The notes under the pieces are model-generated. The model did not search any database. It saw only the letters and a program-made list of their open reading frames with translations, and was not told the origin of the DNA. Below are positions 8,005 through 15,560 of a stretch of DNA of 33,162 nt, piece after piece. Positions within the stretch are counted from its first letter, which is position 1. Every line of letters begins with the position of its first letter. The stretch is from an uncultured Collinsella sp. Its GTDB lineage: Bacteria; Actinomycetota; Coriobacteriia; Coriobacteriales; Coriobacteriaceae. The position numbers were made by a program, and so were the translations under genes. The stretch spans positions 1 to 33,162 of the forward strand of contig CAUAJB010000015.1 of NCBI GenBank assembly GCA_958429225.1. The letters run 5' to 3'.

Positions 8005-8457
8005 CACTCGCTGCTAAGGTTCGGCCCCAGCCACGGATCACCCGTCAAGAAGAACTCCAGCCAGTGCTGCATAAACAGTGCCTGCTCGCGCTTCCAACGG
8101 CGCAGCTTTTCCTCGCTGGCCTCTTCCCTGCTGCGCGAAGTGAACTCGTAGTGGTGCAGCTCAGCATAAGGTGTAAAGATGGTGCGGTAGCCCCCATACG
8201 CGCAGGCAAAAATCCGCATCGTTAAAACCGACGGCAAACTTCTCGTCGCAGCCTTCAACCCGTTCATAAACGTCGCGACGGACCATCTGGCAGGCGCCCG
8301 TAACGGCGCTGAAGTTGCCCGGGTGCACGGCACGGGCAAGATATCCCTCGCGCTTTGCCGAAAAGTCCCAGTTGGCATGGGCAAGGGCGCCGCGTACGCC
8401 GACCACAATGCCAGCTAGCTGAACCAGATGGCCAGCAAAGTAGAGCTTGGCACCCAC
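8005..8457 (-). pseudogene. Decayed C-terminal copy of the 828-residue glycosyltransferase
   Basis: The minus strand encodes GAKLYFAGHLVQLAGIVVGV through FNDADFCLRV in one frame and GYRTIFTPYAELHHYEFTSR through GDPWLGPNLSSE in another. Both match the last about 158 residues of the intact protein at 11994-14480 very closely. A deletion of about 5 nt near 8200 causes the frame change. Homology stops sharply at about 8457. It is a partial duplicate in the same orientation as the intact gene, which starts again about 3.5 kb to the right, so the two copies flank the toxin-antitoxin genes like a long direct repeat. Confidence 0.85.
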
Positions 8458-8466
8458 TAAAGCCCA

Positions 8467-8526
8467 TTACTTGCTCAGGATGACCAGGAAGGTCAAGAGA
8501 AGTAGGAGAAGGATAATCCTATCCAT
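8467..8526 (-). CDS. 19-residue hydrophobic peptide, type I toxin candidate
   Basis: ATG at 8526-8524 is preceded by AGGGGG (8534-8539) at 7 nt, a strong ribosome binding site. The peptide is MDRIILLLLLLTFLVILSK followed by TAA: one charged residue pair, a 15-residue aliphatic core, then Ser-Lys. Size and pattern resemble Ibs and similar type I toxins, which insert in the inner membrane and are silenced by antisense RNA. The same frame is open upstream to 8835, but that part looks non-coding. A LexA-like box (8635-8648) lies about 110 bp upstream, and a possible promoter points the opposite way at 8656-8664. Homology is not claimed; a peptide this short could arise by chance. Confidence 0.4.
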   Translation of the reverse strand: MDRIILLLLLLTFLVILSK

Positions 8527-8634
8527 CTGACTACCCCCTGCCTTGTAGAACCGCGGCCCGGAATACAGCTGGCTTCGGAGAACAAGGCAGAGGACGACAC
8601 ACCGCCGCGTCCAGCTAAAATTTAAACAGAAATA

Positions 8635-8648
8635 CGTACGCATGTTCG
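8635..8648 (-). promoter_or_regulatory. LexA (SOS) box-like site
   Basis: The minus strand reads CGAACATGCGTACG, one mismatch from the Gram-positive LexA consensus CGAACNNNNGTTCG. It lies between the hydrophobic peptide gene and a divergent promoter-like sequence. Repression by LexA is an inference. Confidence 0.4.
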
Positions 8649-8655
8649 CGTTTCG

Positions 8656-8664
8656 TGGTACACT
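8656..8664 (+). promoter_or_regulatory. Possible extended -10 promoter, plus strand
   Basis: TGGTACACT fits TGnTATAAT with 4 of 6 matches in the hexamer and the TG extension. No good -35 is seen, as is usual for extended -10 promoters. It would drive an RNA through 8670-8890, toward the RhuM-Fic gene. Confidence 0.35.
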
Positions 8665-8890
8665 GTATCTACCAGAATAAGACAGAGTGAAAGTCGCTTC
8701 GGAGGCCCCCAATGGTACGAAGCGCCGGCGCCGCGGATCCCCGCTGCCCCGACCCTGGCTTAGCCGGCGCACGCGACGCCGACTGACCGGCGGGATGCCG
8801 GTTGAAGCTACGCAATACCGGCATGTTGAAACCACTCGTCCTCCGGCGTGCGGATCATAGCATGTCGACTAAACCGAAGGGGCATACATC
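8665..8890 (+). ncRNA. Possible structured leader or small RNA between peptide gene and RhuM-Fic
   Basis: This gene-free stretch has several perfect stems: 8696-8701 with CGAAGC about 17 nt later, 8-bp arms at 8722-8729 and 8763-8770 (GCGCCGGC and its complement), and ACCGGC/GCCGGT near 8788-8805. It also repeats the 9-mer GCTTCGGAG (8696-8704) found at 8572-8580 in the untranslated region of the hydrophobic peptide, so an RNA from here could pair with that mRNA. No U-tract terminator was found. It may simply be a structured 5' leader. Confidence 0.25.
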
Positions 8891-9835
8891 ATGGACAATT
8901 CCAACGCAAGCCAGCAGATCGCTTTGTACGAGGACCCCGACCACGCAGTCCACCTTGACGTGCGCGTCGACGGCGATACGGTCTGGCTAACCCAGCAGCA
9001 GATGGCGACGTTGTTCGGGCGCGGAGTGCCGACTATCTCCAAGCACATTCATTCCGCAGCAAAGGAAGAGCTTGCCGGAATTCGAACTATTTCATTTTTT
9101 GAAATAGTTCGCTTAGAGGGAACAAGAACGGTCAAACGTCAGGTCGAGCACTACAACCTCGACATGATCATCTCGGTTGGCTACCGCGTGAAGTCTCAGC
9201 AGGGCGTGTACTTCCGCCGGTGGGCAAATGGCGTGCTCAAGCAGCATCTACTCCAGGGATACTCCATCAACCAAAAGAGACTCGAGGCGCTCGGAACGGT
9301 CTTCAAGGTCCTCGAGAGGTCGAGTACTCCGGAACTCTCCGGTGCGGCAGAAATTCTACAGAAGTACCTTCCGAGCCTGACTCTGCTCGATGAATACGAC
9401 ACGGGAAGGATGAAGGCGCCCCAGGGCAACGAGCCCAACTGGGAGCTCGGTTACACCGAAGCCCTCGAAGTCGTCCGCAGCCTACCGTTCTACTCGTCGT
9501 CCACCCTGTTCGGACGAGAGCGGGACAACCAGTTCGCCGGAATCATCAGCGCCCTCTATCAGGGCTTTGGCGACCAAGACCTATATCCCTCCGTTCAAGC
9601 AAAGGCCGCCAACCTTCTCTACCTCGTAGTGAAGGACCATCCATTCTTGGATGGCAACAAGCGCTCTGCAGCGGCGCTCTTCATTCACTTCCTCGACAAG
9701 AACGGGATACTGCGCAACGGCGAAAGACTCCGCGTGGAGGGCAACGCGCTCGCGGCCATGACGCTCATGATTGCCCTCTCTGACCCAAGCGAGAAGGACT
9801 CCATGGTTACGCTGGTGGAGAATTTCATCGCGTAG
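8891..9835 (+). CDS. RhuM-Fic fusion protein (death-on-curing-like toxin)
   Basis: The product has 314 residues. The N-terminal half (about 20-125) is a RhuM-type domain (VWLTQQQMATLFG, then YNLDMIISVGYRVKS), a winged-helix-like module found on mobile DNA. The C-terminal half (about 185-310) is Fic/Doc, with the core motif HPFLDGNKR (250-258). Fic enzymes transfer AMP or phosphate groups to proteins; the Lys in GNKR (position 257) recalls Doc, a kinase that inactivates EF-Tu. No separate antitoxin gene adjoins it, so the RhuM part may hold or sense the regulator (inference). The ATG at 8891 opens a complete family-length protein. The coding sequence contains a perfect 12-bp hairpin (9083-9111). 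Confidence 0.85.
   Translation: MDNSNASQQIALYEDPDHAVHLDVRVDGDTVWLTQQQMATLFGRGVPTISKHIHSAAKEELAGIRTISFFEIVRLEGTRTVKRQVEHYNLDMIISVGYRVKSQQGVYFRRWANGVLKQHLLQGYSINQKRLEALGTVFKVLERSSTPELSGAAEILQKYLPSLTLLDEYDTGRMKAPQGNEPNWELGYTEALEVVRSLPFYSSSTLFGRERDNQFAGIISALYQGFGDQDLYPSVQAKAANLLYLVVKDHPFLDGNKRSAAALFIHFLDKNGILRNGERLRVEGNALAAMTLMIALSDPSEKDSMVTLVENFIA
9083..9111 (+). repeat. Perfect 12-bp hairpin inside the RhuM-Fic gene
   Basis: Arms 9083-9094 and 9100-9111 are perfect complements around five T residues. The element is AT-rich within GC-rich coding sequence and encodes TISFFEIVR at the end of the RhuM domain's helical part. It could pause transcription or ribosomes, or serve as an internal operator. 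Confidence 0.9.
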
Positions 9836-9954
9836 CGCCTTCGCCCGAGCACCAGAATCGACGTTCCTTCATATAGCAGATGCAAACGAGGAAAGGGCCA
9901 TCAAAGTAAGGCACCGTCATGGCGAGGGAGGTGCCACAATGAGTCGTTCCATGA

Positions 9955-10004
9955 AAAGCCATATAAGCCTACAATTGTCATCAGATGTAGGCTTATATGG
10001 CTTT
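9955..10004. promoter_or_regulatory. 19-bp perfect inverted repeat, probable AbiEi operator
   Basis: Arms 9955-9973 and 9986-10004 are exact complements separated by 12 bp. They end 15 bp before the abiEi start, just ahead of its ribosome binding site. AbiEi antitoxins are known to repress their own operon by binding inverted repeats in the promoter. TATAAG at 9962-9967 in the left arm could be the -10, so binding would block polymerase. Confidence 0.75.
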
Positions 10005-10019
10005 CGAGGGGAGGTCGGC

Positions 10020-10562
10020 ATGGTGATCACCTACCGGGAGGCGCTGGCTGAACTCGGGAGCAGGTACCGCGTTCGCAAGGCGGTGTCGGAAGGGACGCTC
10101 CACCCCGTCGGCCGAGGGATGTACTCGACCAACCGGGACGAGGACGCCCTCGCCGTGATCGCGAAGCGCTACCCCGGGGGCATCCTGACCGGGCAGACCG
10201 CGCTCTACGCCCACGGGCTCGTGACCGCGCCCCCCGACCGGATCGACCTGGCCACGAAGCGCGGTGGGACCAAGATACGCGACGCCGCCGTGCGCCAGCA
10301 CTTCATCCCGGAGGGATGGCTGGGCGTCGGGAGGTCGACCGTCTCGGTGGACGGGACCGAGCTTGCCGCTTACGACCCCGAGCGCATGCTCCTCGAGCTC
10401 ATGCGCTCGCGCAACAAGCTGCCCTACGACCTCTACCGGGAGGCCGTCGCCTCGTTCCGCAGGCGGTCGGAGCGGCTGGACATATACAGGCTGCAGGACT
10501 ACGCGGAGGCAATCCCGCACGGCGAGGCACACCTCGAGCGCGCCATGGAGGAGGTATTCTGA
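10020..10562 (+). CDS. abiEi: AbiEi-type antitoxin / transcriptional regulator
   Basis: The product has 180 residues from ATG 10020, with GGGGAGG 6 nt upstream. It follows the AbiEi pattern: an N-terminal winged helix (about 1-50, ending VGRGMYS), then a C-terminal antitoxin domain with TGQTALYAHGL and RGGTK. AbiEi binds DNA at inverted repeats and neutralises the nucleotidyltransferase toxin AbiEii in a type IV arrangement. The stop overlaps the abiEii start by 1 nt (TGATG). The operator-like repeat lies directly upstream. The longer in-frame extension to 9771 overlaps the Fic gene and is not used. Confidence 0.85.
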   Translation: MVITYREALAELGSRYRVRKAVSEGTLHPVGRGMYSTNRDEDALAVIAKRYPGGILTGQTALYAHGLVTAPPDRIDLATKRGGTKIRDAAVRQHFIPEGWLGVGRSTVSVDGTELAAYDPERMLLELMRSRNKLPYDLYREAVASFRRRSERLDIYRLQDYAEAIPHGEAHLERAMEEVF

Positions 10563-11212
10563 TGGACCTGAACGAGATGAGGGCGCGCTACGAGCGCGAG
10601 GAGGGCTACTCCTGCCTCAACGCGACCGCGCGCGTCTGCCAGGACGTGATCCTCTCAAAGCTGGCGGCATCCGGCATGCGCGACCGAGTGACGGTCAAGG
10701 GAGGGGTCCTGATGTGCGCGCTGTCGGGGAGCGGGCGCCGCGCAACCCAGGACATAGACCTCGACTTCGTGCGGTACCCGATGACCGACGCCTCCATTCG
10801 CTCCTTTGTGTCCGCCCTCTCGAACCTCGGCGACGGCGTAACCGTCCGCATCGCCGGCGAGATAGAGGAGCTGTCGCAGCAGGACTACAAGGGCAGGCGC
10901 GTCAACCTCAAGGTCAGCGACGGGCGCAGCACGTTCGACACGAAGCTCGACCTGGGGGTCCACGCGAGCGCTGCGATGGAGCAGGACGAGCTGTGGTTCG
11001 ACGTGGCACACCGGCAGGAGGGCGTCTGCCTGCTTGCGAACTCGAAAGAGCAGGTGTTCGCCGAGAAGCTCAAGTCCCTGCTGCGCCACGGCATCCGAAC
11101 GGCCCCGGAAACTCGTTTCATGGAGCGTTTCATGGAAAATCCCCCCAATCTAGCAACGGTTCAGAGTCTACTAGATTGGGGGGACGCGATCCAAGTCGAC
11201 AAGGGCAGTTAA
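10562..11212 (+). CDS. abiEii: AbiEii-type nucleotidyltransferase toxin, C-terminally truncated
   Basis: The product has 216 residues from ATG 10562; family members usually have about 280-300. The nucleotidyltransferase core is visible: VKGGVLM, then RRATQDIDLDF with the metal-binding DxD pair. The family's later conserved helix begins (EQVFAEKLKSLLRHGIRT), but at about 11097 the sequence departs into PETRFMERFMENPP and ends at TAA 11212 without the expected C-terminal KDFYD-type motif. The terminal codons contain a direct repeat (CGTTTCATGGA twice) and a 13-bp inverted repeat. AbiEii toxins block growth by transferring nucleotides, to tRNA in related proteins. Loss of the C-terminus probably makes this toxin inactive or weakened, leaving the antitoxin as a free regulator (inference). 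Confidence 0.75.
   Translation: MDLNEMRARYEREEGYSCLNATARVCQDVILSKLAASGMRDRVTVKGGVLMCALSGSGRRATQDIDLDFVRYPMTDASIRSFVSALSNLGDGVTVRIAGEIEELSQQDYKGRRVNLKVSDGRSTFDTKLDLGVHASAAMEQDELWFDVAHRQEGVCLLANSKEQVFAEKLKSLLRHGIRTAPETRFMERFMENPPNLATVQSLLDWGDAIQVDKGS
11141..11183. repeat. 13-bp perfect inverted repeat at the broken end of abiEii
   Basis: Arms 11141-11153 (CCCCCCAATCTAG) and 11171-11183 are exact complements with a 17-nt loop. The bases just before it, CGTTTCATGGAAAA, resemble CGTTCCATGAAAA just before the abiEi operator repeat at 9955, suggesting a second operator of the same type. No poly-T follows, so a terminator is unlikely. Confidence 0.8.
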
Positions 11213-11235
11213 CCGGCGGCTATTCATGCCTCGAT

Positions 11236-11844
11236 TTAGAACCGCTCGAGAATCTCCGCGGCGTTCTCTCGCAGATAGATATCTAGGTCCGGCACGGCAA
11301 ACTGCACGTAGCCCCTCTGCGGAGCTTGAATAACCTCTCTTTGAAGCAGCTTAGCCCTAATAGAGCTGACCTCATTGGTCTTTATACCCATGCGTTTAGC
11401 AATCTCAGATGATTTGGACTGCTGCTTATCCTCGCACATGGCCAAAAGGTATTTGATATCGTTGAGTCCAAGTCCAGAAATCGCGGGCTCGTGAACAACA
11501 TCGTGAAAACGAGCCTCTGCCAGCGCAATGCCTTCGGTGACGTCGCCCTCGCTCACAATGGCACTTTTGGCACGATGCAAGTTGGCGCGTTGCCAAATGG
11601 AGTAACCGACCAGTTGCACCAGATAGGCATAGCCCTTAGTGGCCTTAGCGGCTCTCGACAGAAGATCGTCCTCTATGGTCAAACCAGTCGCGACAAAGCT
11701 ATCGCCCATAGAGAGCGCTACCTCCACCTGGTTGATAGGCGCCAGATCTTCGGAGAGGGCACGACGCAAGAACGTAAGCGCCTTGCCGTTAATAAGATCC
11801 ATAACGCCGGCGGGTAAGCCGGCAAAGGCAAGTGCGATATCTAC
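11236..11844 (-). pseudogene. 5'-truncated AAA-type ATP-binding protein
   Basis: The frame from 11844 down reads VDIALAFAGLPAGVMDLING and continues 188 residues from the first ATG at 11802. This matches the C-terminal third of an archaeal-Orc1/Cdc6-like ATPase family common in actinobacteria: the end of the ATPase domain, the GYAYLVQLVGYSIW lid helix and a C-terminal winged helix. An in-frame TAA lies at 11847-11845, just before sequence that is clearly homologous, so the Walker motifs and the normal start are missing. It is converge-oriented with abiEii, 23 bp away. A short protein from ATG 11802 could still be made, but without ATPase function. Confidence 0.6.
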
Positions 11845-11993
11845 TTATATCGAATAATATCGAGCTGTATAAGCTTGTATAAACTTATCGCGGAAGTATC
11901 GAGCTTTCGTAATATGACTTAGTTAGTAGTCCACCATTGCTTTCTTCCAAGCTCATAGCGAAAGAAAGTTCAGGACTTCCTAAACCCATTGCC
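11845..11993. other. AT-rich spacer between ATPase fragment and glycosyltransferase cluster
   Basis: About 150 bp at the 3' end of the glycosyltransferase cluster. TATCGA and GTATAA(G/A)CTT elements recur in 11850-11905, and CTTTCTT/AAGAAAG arms lie near 11940-11970 without a T-tract. I see no gene and no convincing terminator. It marks the right edge of the accessory region. Confidence 0.3.
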
Positions 11994-14480
11994 TTAGACC
12001 GAGAAATACTCACTCTCGGCAGATAGGTTTGGCCCCAACCACGGATCGCCATCGAGGAAGAACTCCGGCCAGCGCTGCATGAACAGTGCCTGCTCTCGCT
12101 TCCAGCGGCGCAGCTTTTCCTCGTTGGCCTCTTCCCTGCCGCGCGAGGTAAACTCGTAGTGGTACAGCTCGGCATAGGGCGTAAAGATGGTACGGTAGCC
12201 CGCCTCCCGCACACGGAGGCAAAAGTCCGCGTCGTTAAAGCCGACGGCGAACTCCTCGTTGTAGCCTCCGACCTGCTCAAACACGTCGCGACGAACCATC
12301 TGGCAGGCGCCCGTTACGGCGCTAAAGTTGCCGGGACGTACAGCACGGGCAAGGTATCCCTCGCGCTTTGCCGAGAAGTCCTGGTTGGCATGGGCAAGTG
12401 CGCCGCGCACGCCAACCAAAATGCCGGCATGCTGCACCAGATGATCGGCAAAATAGAGTTTGGCGCCCACCACGCCCGCATCGGGACGCATCAGATAGCC
12501 CATCATCTCTTCAATAAAGCCGGGGCTTATGACCTCGGTATCGTTGTTCAACAGCAGCAGATAGTCGCCCTTGGCATGCTCAACGCCAAAGTTGATGATC
12601 TGGGAGTAATTGAACTCGCCCGGCCACCACTCAACGCGCGCCGTGCCCTTGCCACCAGATGCAGCCGCTATGCGCTCCAGAAGGGTTTCGTAATACGCAA
12701 ACGTCTCCGGGTCTTCGCTGTTGTTCTCCACCAAGACGATCTCGTAGTTGGCATACGTGGCCTTCTGGGCGATCGACATCACGCAGGCGTCGAGCGTCTC
12801 GACGTGATCCTTGGTGGGAATCACAATGCTCACCAGCGACGCAGGCTTTGGCAGCGCATAGCGCATACGGTAGACAAACGGCGTCTCGGTCTCCTCGACC
12901 GTTCCGCAAATGCCCAGCGCGTTAAAGTGGCGCTGCAGCGCAAGGCGCCCGGCTTCAATAGCATACGGCTTACTATCGGCAGAACCGTCGGCGGTCGATC
13001 CCGGATGAACGCGCCAGTGATACAGCACATGCGCAACGTGCTCAAAGCGCGCGCCGGCTACAAGGCAGCGAAGCGTCAAGTCGTAGTCCTGGGCGCCCGC
13101 AACGTCCTCTGGGGACAAACCAATGTGATCGATGAGCGCCTTCTCCACCATCAGGAAATGCGTCACGCAGTTATGGCTATAGAGCAGGTCGACGTTGAGT
13201 ACGGTCTTAAAGACCGGCTGGCCCCACTCCCCAGTTTTCTGGAACATGTCCTCATCGCAGAACAGGACCTGGGGACGCTCGCCCTCGGCCGCCTTATTCA
13301 GTGCGGAAACATACTGGAATAACGCGTCCGGTTCCAGAATGTCGTCATGGTCCAAGAACGCGACGTAGTCGCCCATCGCTTGCTCAATACCTGCGTTGGT
13401 GTTGACCACAATGCCGCCGTTGCCGGGCAGCCCAATGCGACGAACGCGCTCGTCGTTGGCACTTGCCGCAAGATTGGCCACCGCATCCCATTCGGGCGAG
13501 GCGTCCATGAACAGCAATTCCCAGTTGTCATAGCTCTGGGCTATCACCGAGTCCAGCAGCTCGCGCAGGTAAACCCGATCAGTCTTGTAACACGGCACCA
13601 CAATGCTCACGAGCGGCCTATAGGCAAAGGCCGCCGAAGCGACACGCTGGCACGCCAAATCGCCCGGCTTTGCGCGATGTTGCTCAAACCAACGTCGATA
13701 AGCTGCGTCATCAGCGCGTGCATCCTTCATGCGGTTCCAGCTGTCGTCGACCATGCCGTTGTACAGGCGACCATCCATGGCGCAAAACCCGCTCTGGATC
13801 TGCTCTGTGGAATCGCTCACAATCGCGACAAAATCTCGTATATCTTGAGGCATCTCAACGCTCAGATACGTTTTATTGACACGGCATCCATTCTGCTGCG
13901 GCACATCGACCTGCGATTCAAACACATGCACGGTAGCATCGATGGCATTCATATGCGTATCGAAGATCTGAAGCTCAGGCACGCACTGGGAGTCTCCCGC
14001 CCAAGTAACCTCATAGCGCCACACCGCGCCGGCGTCTGCCGGCAAATAGCGAATGGCATCGATCTCGTAGCGACCGCAGTGTTCACCACGCTGCGCATCG
14101 CGGATAAGTGCGCACAGCGCAGGCTTTGCTTTGTAGTTAATCTTGGATTCCAGCTTGGCCACGCGGCTATCGAGGCGAATGGAGCCCAACCTTTGGCCAC
14201 CGGATGCAAAAACGACATTCATCGACGAGCCATCCAAAAACGGAAGCACCAAGACGGCGAGCTCGCGCTCGTAATCGGAAACGGAAGGGCAAAGCGCCAG
14301 CACACGGCCATGATCGACCGGGAGTACCAGCGACGGCACACAAGAACCGCTCGTCGTCGCATGGGCAAACGCTTGAGAACCCTCCCGCTCAATAAGCGCG
14401 GCGACATCCTGACCGGCAAAACGAAGCAGCACAAAAAGACGGCCCTGGCTGCGGCAAAGTGCCAAACGCTTGATACTCAT
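11994..14480 (-). CDS. Large glycosyltransferase with two GT2 domains
   Basis: The product has 828 residues. Residues 1-285 form a non-catalytic N-terminal region of unknown function. The first GT-A fold starts at about 289 (VSIVVPCYKT) with metal-binding DHDD at 377-380. The second starts at about 548 (LVSIVIPTKDHV) with NNDTEV at 645-650, followed by GACQMVRRDVF and FNDADFCLR, typical of rhamnosyl- and related transferases. The tandem design fits polymerising or bifunctional sugar transferases of wall-linked polysaccharides acting at the cytoplasmic face. The start ATG touches the stop of the upstream gene (TAGATG), so translation is coupled. It is the last gene of the five-gene run. A decayed copy of its C-terminus lies at 8005-8457. 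Confidence 0.88.
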   Translation of the reverse strand: MSIKRLALCRSQGRLFVLLRFAGQDVAALIEREGSQAFAHATTSGSCVPSLVLPVDHGRVLALCPSVSDYERELAVLVLPFLDGSSMNVVFASGGQRLGSIRLDSRVAKLESKINYKAKPALCALIRDAQRGEHCGRYEIDAIRYLPADAGAVWRYEVTWAGDSQCVPELQIFDTHMNAIDATVHVFESQVDVPQQNGCRVNKTYLSVEMPQDIRDFVAIVSDSTEQIQSGFCAMDGRLYNGMVDDSWNRMKDARADDAAYRRWFEQHRAKPGDLACQRVASAAFAYRPLVSIVVPCYKTDRVYLRELLDSVIAQSYDNWELLFMDASPEWDAVANLAASANDERVRRIGLPGNGGIVVNTNAGIEQAMGDYVAFLDHDDILEPDALFQYVSALNKAAEGERPQVLFCDEDMFQKTGEWGQPVFKTVLNVDLLYSHNCVTHFLMVEKALIDHIGLSPEDVAGAQDYDLTLRCLVAGARFEHVAHVLYHWRVHPGSTADGSADSKPYAIEAGRLALQRHFNALGICGTVEETETPFVYRMRYALPKPASLVSIVIPTKDHVETLDACVMSIAQKATYANYEIVLVENNSEDPETFAYYETLLERIAAASGGKGTARVEWWPGEFNYSQIINFGVEHAKGDYLLLLNNDTEVISPGFIEEMMGYLMRPDAGVVGAKLYFADHLVQHAGILVGVRGALAHANQDFSAKREGYLARAVRPGNFSAVTGACQMVRRDVFEQVGGYNEEFAVGFNDADFCLRVREAGYRTIFTPYAELYHYEFTSRGREEANEEKLRRWKREQALFMQRWPEFFLDGDPWLGPNLSAESEYFSV

Positions 14481-15548
14481 CTACACTTCTCGCTTTCCCA
14501 GGGCGTTCGCTGCCATGCGTTTGCAGGCGCCCAAGCGCCCAAACCTCAAGACGTCGTAATCGAACATGAGCTTTTTGCACTCACGGGCATTGGGGGTCTT
14601 GCTGGTAAGCGCTGCACGCACCATAGCAGCAACAGAAGGAGCGCATTGTGCGAGCGCAGCATCGCTGCCCACGGCAGAACCGGAAAGGGCCGCGGCGACG
14701 GCAGCAAACACCTTGCCGCAGTCCGAGCCAAGCAACCTGAGCGCATCGTACAGCACCAGATCGCAGAGGAAGTACGCCAGGTCATCGGCATGCTGAGCAT
14801 CGAGACCGTCGCGCTGCCAGTCAGCCAGCACCGCGGAGTAAATCTTCACGTGCTCCAGCAGGCGCGTCTCGTCGTCATAGCGCATGGTGTCCATGAGCGA
14901 GCCCTTGCGCGCCACGCGGTAGTCATACAGCTTGTTCGAGATAAGCGCGGTCTTGTGCGAACGACCGTACACGGCAAAATCGAAGACCTGGTCTTCGCCA
15001 TACTTAACGGTTTCGTCGAACACGATCCCGTTGCCCAGCAAAAACTCACGCTTGCAGGCGGTGCGCCATGCAAAGGGGCGAGATGCCTCCTTAAACAGCA
15101 GGTCGGTGCTATAGCCCGCAAATGACACATCGCGTGGGCTCAGCACATAGTTAAGCCACGGATACCCCGCCTCCAGCGGATACGGGTTCGCGCCAAAGGT
15201 CAAAACGTCGCAGTCCTCGCACTCAAAGGCATCGACGATCACGCGGCATGCATCGGGCGTAAACCGGTCGTCGGAATCCAAAAACGTGACGATAGGCGCC
15301 GTGGACGCAGCGATGCCTGCATTACGTGCACTCGACAGGCCACCGTTCTCCTTATCGACCAGCGTAAAGCGCGCATCCTTTTCGCAATAAGCGGCCGCAA
15401 TATCGCGCGAGCCATCCGGTGAGCCATCGTTGACCAGCACGCCCTCCCAATCGAGCATATCCTGCGCAAGCAGGGAGTCCAGGCACCAGGCCAGGCACTC
15501 CTCCACTTTATAGATGGGAACGACAACGGAAATCTTGGGGGTAACCAT
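14481..15548 (-). CDS. Family 2 glycosyltransferase
   Basis: The product has 355 residues from ATG 15548 (AGGAG 9 nt upstream; a GTG two codons earlier at 15554 is only 3 nt from it). The GT-A domain opens with ISVVVPIYKVEECL, has NDGSPDGS at about 40-47, NGGLSSARNAG and the metal-binding DSDD (91-94). The C-terminal half is helical and of the type that confers acceptor choice; it contains no membrane anchor. The donor and acceptor sugars cannot be told from sequence. It is fourth of five in the run. Confidence 0.85.
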   Translation of the reverse strand: MVTPKISVVVPIYKVEECLAWCLDSLLAQDMLDWEGVLVNDGSPDGSRDIAAAYCEKDARFTLVDKENGGLSSARNAGIAASTAPIVTFLDSDDRFTPDACRVIVDAFECEDCDVLTFGANPYPLEAGYPWLNYVLSPRDVSFAGYSTDLLFKEASRPFAWRTACKREFLLGNGIVFDETVKYGEDQVFDFAVYGRSHKTALISNKLYDYRVARKGSLMDTMRYDDETRLLEHVKIYSAVLADWQRDGLDAQHADDLAYFLCDLVLYDALRLLGSDCGKVFAAVAAALSGSAVGSDAALAQCAPSVAAMVRAALTSKTPNARECKKLMFDYDVLRFGRLGACKRMAANALGKREV

Positions 15549-15560
15549 AATCACTCGCTC

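Noticed and set aside
11141..11183. The abiEii inverted repeat as a terminator
   Set aside because: It lies inside the reading frame and no T-tract follows either arm.
13347..15125. 592-codon plus-strand open frame opposite glycosyltransferases
   Set aside because: It is antisense to two recognisable glycosyltransferases and shows no domain. The 524-codon frame at 16748-18322 is rejected for the same reason.
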